The notes under the pieces were generated by a model. The model was not told where the DNA came from and ran no database searches. It saw only the letters and a program-made list of their open reading frames with translations. From Desulfosporosinus youngiae DSM 17734 (GTDB lineage: Bacteria > Bacillota > Desulfitobacteriia > Desulfitobacteriales > Desulfitobacteriaceae), in the NCBI RefSeq assembly GCF_000244895.1, contig NZ_CM001441.1, positions 3,802,226-3,866,225 of the forward strand: DNA of 64,000 nt, read 5' to 3'. Below, one piece after another: positions 63,195 to 64,000 of this stretch. Every line of letters begins with the position of its first letter. The first letter of the stretch is position 1. Position numbers and translations under genes: made by a program.

Positions 63195-63775
63195 CAGAGC
63201 CTCTCCCCCTTCGCGACCAGTTTTTCCTTTAAAAACTTCCGGCCTCTGGAAAGCCTTTGATCCACGACATTTCTGTCCACAGAAAATGTTCTGGCGATGT
63301 TTTCGATGTCTTCGGCAAGAAAGTAACGCCGGATAAAAATCTCCCTGTCCTGGTCATTCATATCCCGGATAGCCGCCAAAAGCTCTTTCCTGGTTTCTTT
63401 GGATACCAGAATATTTTCCGGCGTAAGCTCCGCCGATAATTCCCTGTCCGTAGCCCATTCTACAGAGTCCCGCTTACTTAGCTTCCGCCGATAATCAATG
63501 GCTTTATATTTGGAGACGGCAGCAATCCAGCTTTTGAAGTTGCCTTTACTCTCGTCAAAACTTGCCATGTTGTTCCACACAGACAGGAAAACATCGTTCA
63601 GACATTCTTCAACATCAGAGTCGCCGAAGCCGGCCTGAAGCACCTTGCGTACAATACTGTAAACCAGATTCCCGTAGGTCTCCATGACAAATTCCAATGC
63701 TCTTCTGTTCTTCTTTTGCAATTGGGCTACAAAATTGGTATCATTGATCTCCATCTTTCCGCCACCTTCATCCAT
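63194..63775 (-). CDS. ECF-type RNA polymerase sigma factor
   Basis: A 193-residue sigma-70 family protein. It has region 2 (LEFVMETYGNLVYSIVRK, DVFLSVWNNMASFDESKGNFKSWIAAVSKYKAIDYRR, about 28-105) and region 4 (LLAAIRDMNDQDREIFIRRYFLAEDIENIARTFSVDRNVVDQRLSRGRKFLK, about 135-186). No sigma domain 3, hence ECF. A second start, ATG at 63754 with AAGGTGG seven bases upstream, is equally plausible and would remove seven residues. It forms a pair with the DUF4179 protein downstream. Confidence 0.9.
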   Translation of the reverse strand: MDEGGGKMEINDTNFVAQLQKKNRRALEFVMETYGNLVYSIVRKVLQAGFGDSDVEECLNDVFLSVWNNMASFDESKGNFKSWIAAVSKYKAIDYRRKLSKRDSVEWATDRELSAELTPENILVSKETRKELLAAIRDMNDQDREIFIRRYFLAEDIENIARTFSVDRNVVDQRLSRGRKFLKEKLVAKGERL

Positions 63776-63790
63776 TCCTTGAGAAGCTTA

Positions 63791-63950
63791 TCACCAGCTA
63801 ATACGAAACAATTTGGACTTTCTGACATAAATATCGAATATTTCGCCTAAATTCCTGCGGATTTCTGCCTGAGGATGATTGTTCAATAATCTGATCTGAA
63901 CAATGTCAAAAGCCCGTTCCCGTTCCGGCCGGTCGGCTGGAGATTGCCGT
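63791..63950 (-). other. Coding-like remnant at the right edge
   Basis: A minus-strand frame reads about 50 residues of natural-looking protein (PERERAFDIVQIRLL, RRNLGEIFDIYV, KSKLFRIS) before its stop near 63791, but is cut by a stop upstream near 63952. It could be the frameshifted end of a gene that begins outside the window, or a decayed gene. Confidence 0.35.
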
Positions 63951-64000
63951 ATTTTTCCGTCATACTGCTAAGGCTGTTGCTCTTTAAGGACTTACGTGAA

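Overview
The window looks like chromosome from an anaerobic, spore-former-type Firmicute of the Clostridia, most likely the Peptococcaceae/Desulfitobacteriaceae (Desulfitobacterium or Desulfosporosinus relatives). This is inferred from strong Gram-positive ribosome binding sites, U-tract terminators, oxygen-sensitive enzymes (2-hydroxyacyl-CoA dehydratase, molybdenum hydroxylases, ferredoxin-like proteins), a Bce-type two-component module and type I-C CRISPR repeats. No rRNA or tRNA was seen, so the taxonomy is not proven.

Layout. 1-9.7 kb: an alpha/beta hydrolase, a polyferredoxin-like protein, and a four-gene minus-strand molybdenum hydroxylase operon (xanthine dehydrogenase type). A purine-fold riboswitch that appears to be a transcriptional ON switch precedes this operon. 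9.8-19.2 kb: a MarR/MFS pair with matching operators, small and broken genes (a GGDEF fragment and a Bce-like module fused by deletion), a 3-methyladenine DNA glycosylase, a seven-blade YVTN propeller protein, and a small decayed CRISPR array. 19.4-30.8 kb: a 2-hydroxyacid fermentation cluster. It has a GlcD/GlcF-type oxidoreductase, a CoA transferase, the activator and two subunits of a 2-hydroxyacyl-CoA dehydratase, an acyl-CoA dehydrogenase, a MarR regulator with two matching operator-promoters, and a FlK-like thioesterase. 31.3-33.5 kb: an HD-GYP protein, and a small tyrosine recombinase flanked by two inverted recombinase-type sites.

33.7-56.2 kb is the centre of the window: a duplicated and partly decayed type I-C CRISPR-Cas complex. 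Two cas4-cas1-cas2-leader-array modules (A near 34-37 kb, B near 45-48 kb) are almost identical, but each is attached to a different effector set. A is cas3-cas5-cas8c-cas7, a standard I-C set. B is cas5-cas8-cas7-cas3, a divergent I-C-like set. The adaptation modules have decayed in complementary ways: A has an intact cas1 and cas4 but a frameshifted cas2, while B has an intact cas2 reading frame but a cas1 with a 29-residue in-frame deletion and a frameshifted cas4. Together they could still supply one full Cas4-Cas1-Cas2 set. Around them lie a two-repeat array with a compensated repeat variant, leader relics, an orphan repeat, and a further array (55.4-55.8 kb) next to remnants of a third cas2/cas1.

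56.2-64 kb: a TetR regulator and a frameshifted MATE pump between two 93-bp hairpin repeats, a purB fragment, a coiled-coil protein, a lipoprotein, and an ECF sigma factor/DUF4179 anti-sigma-type pair.
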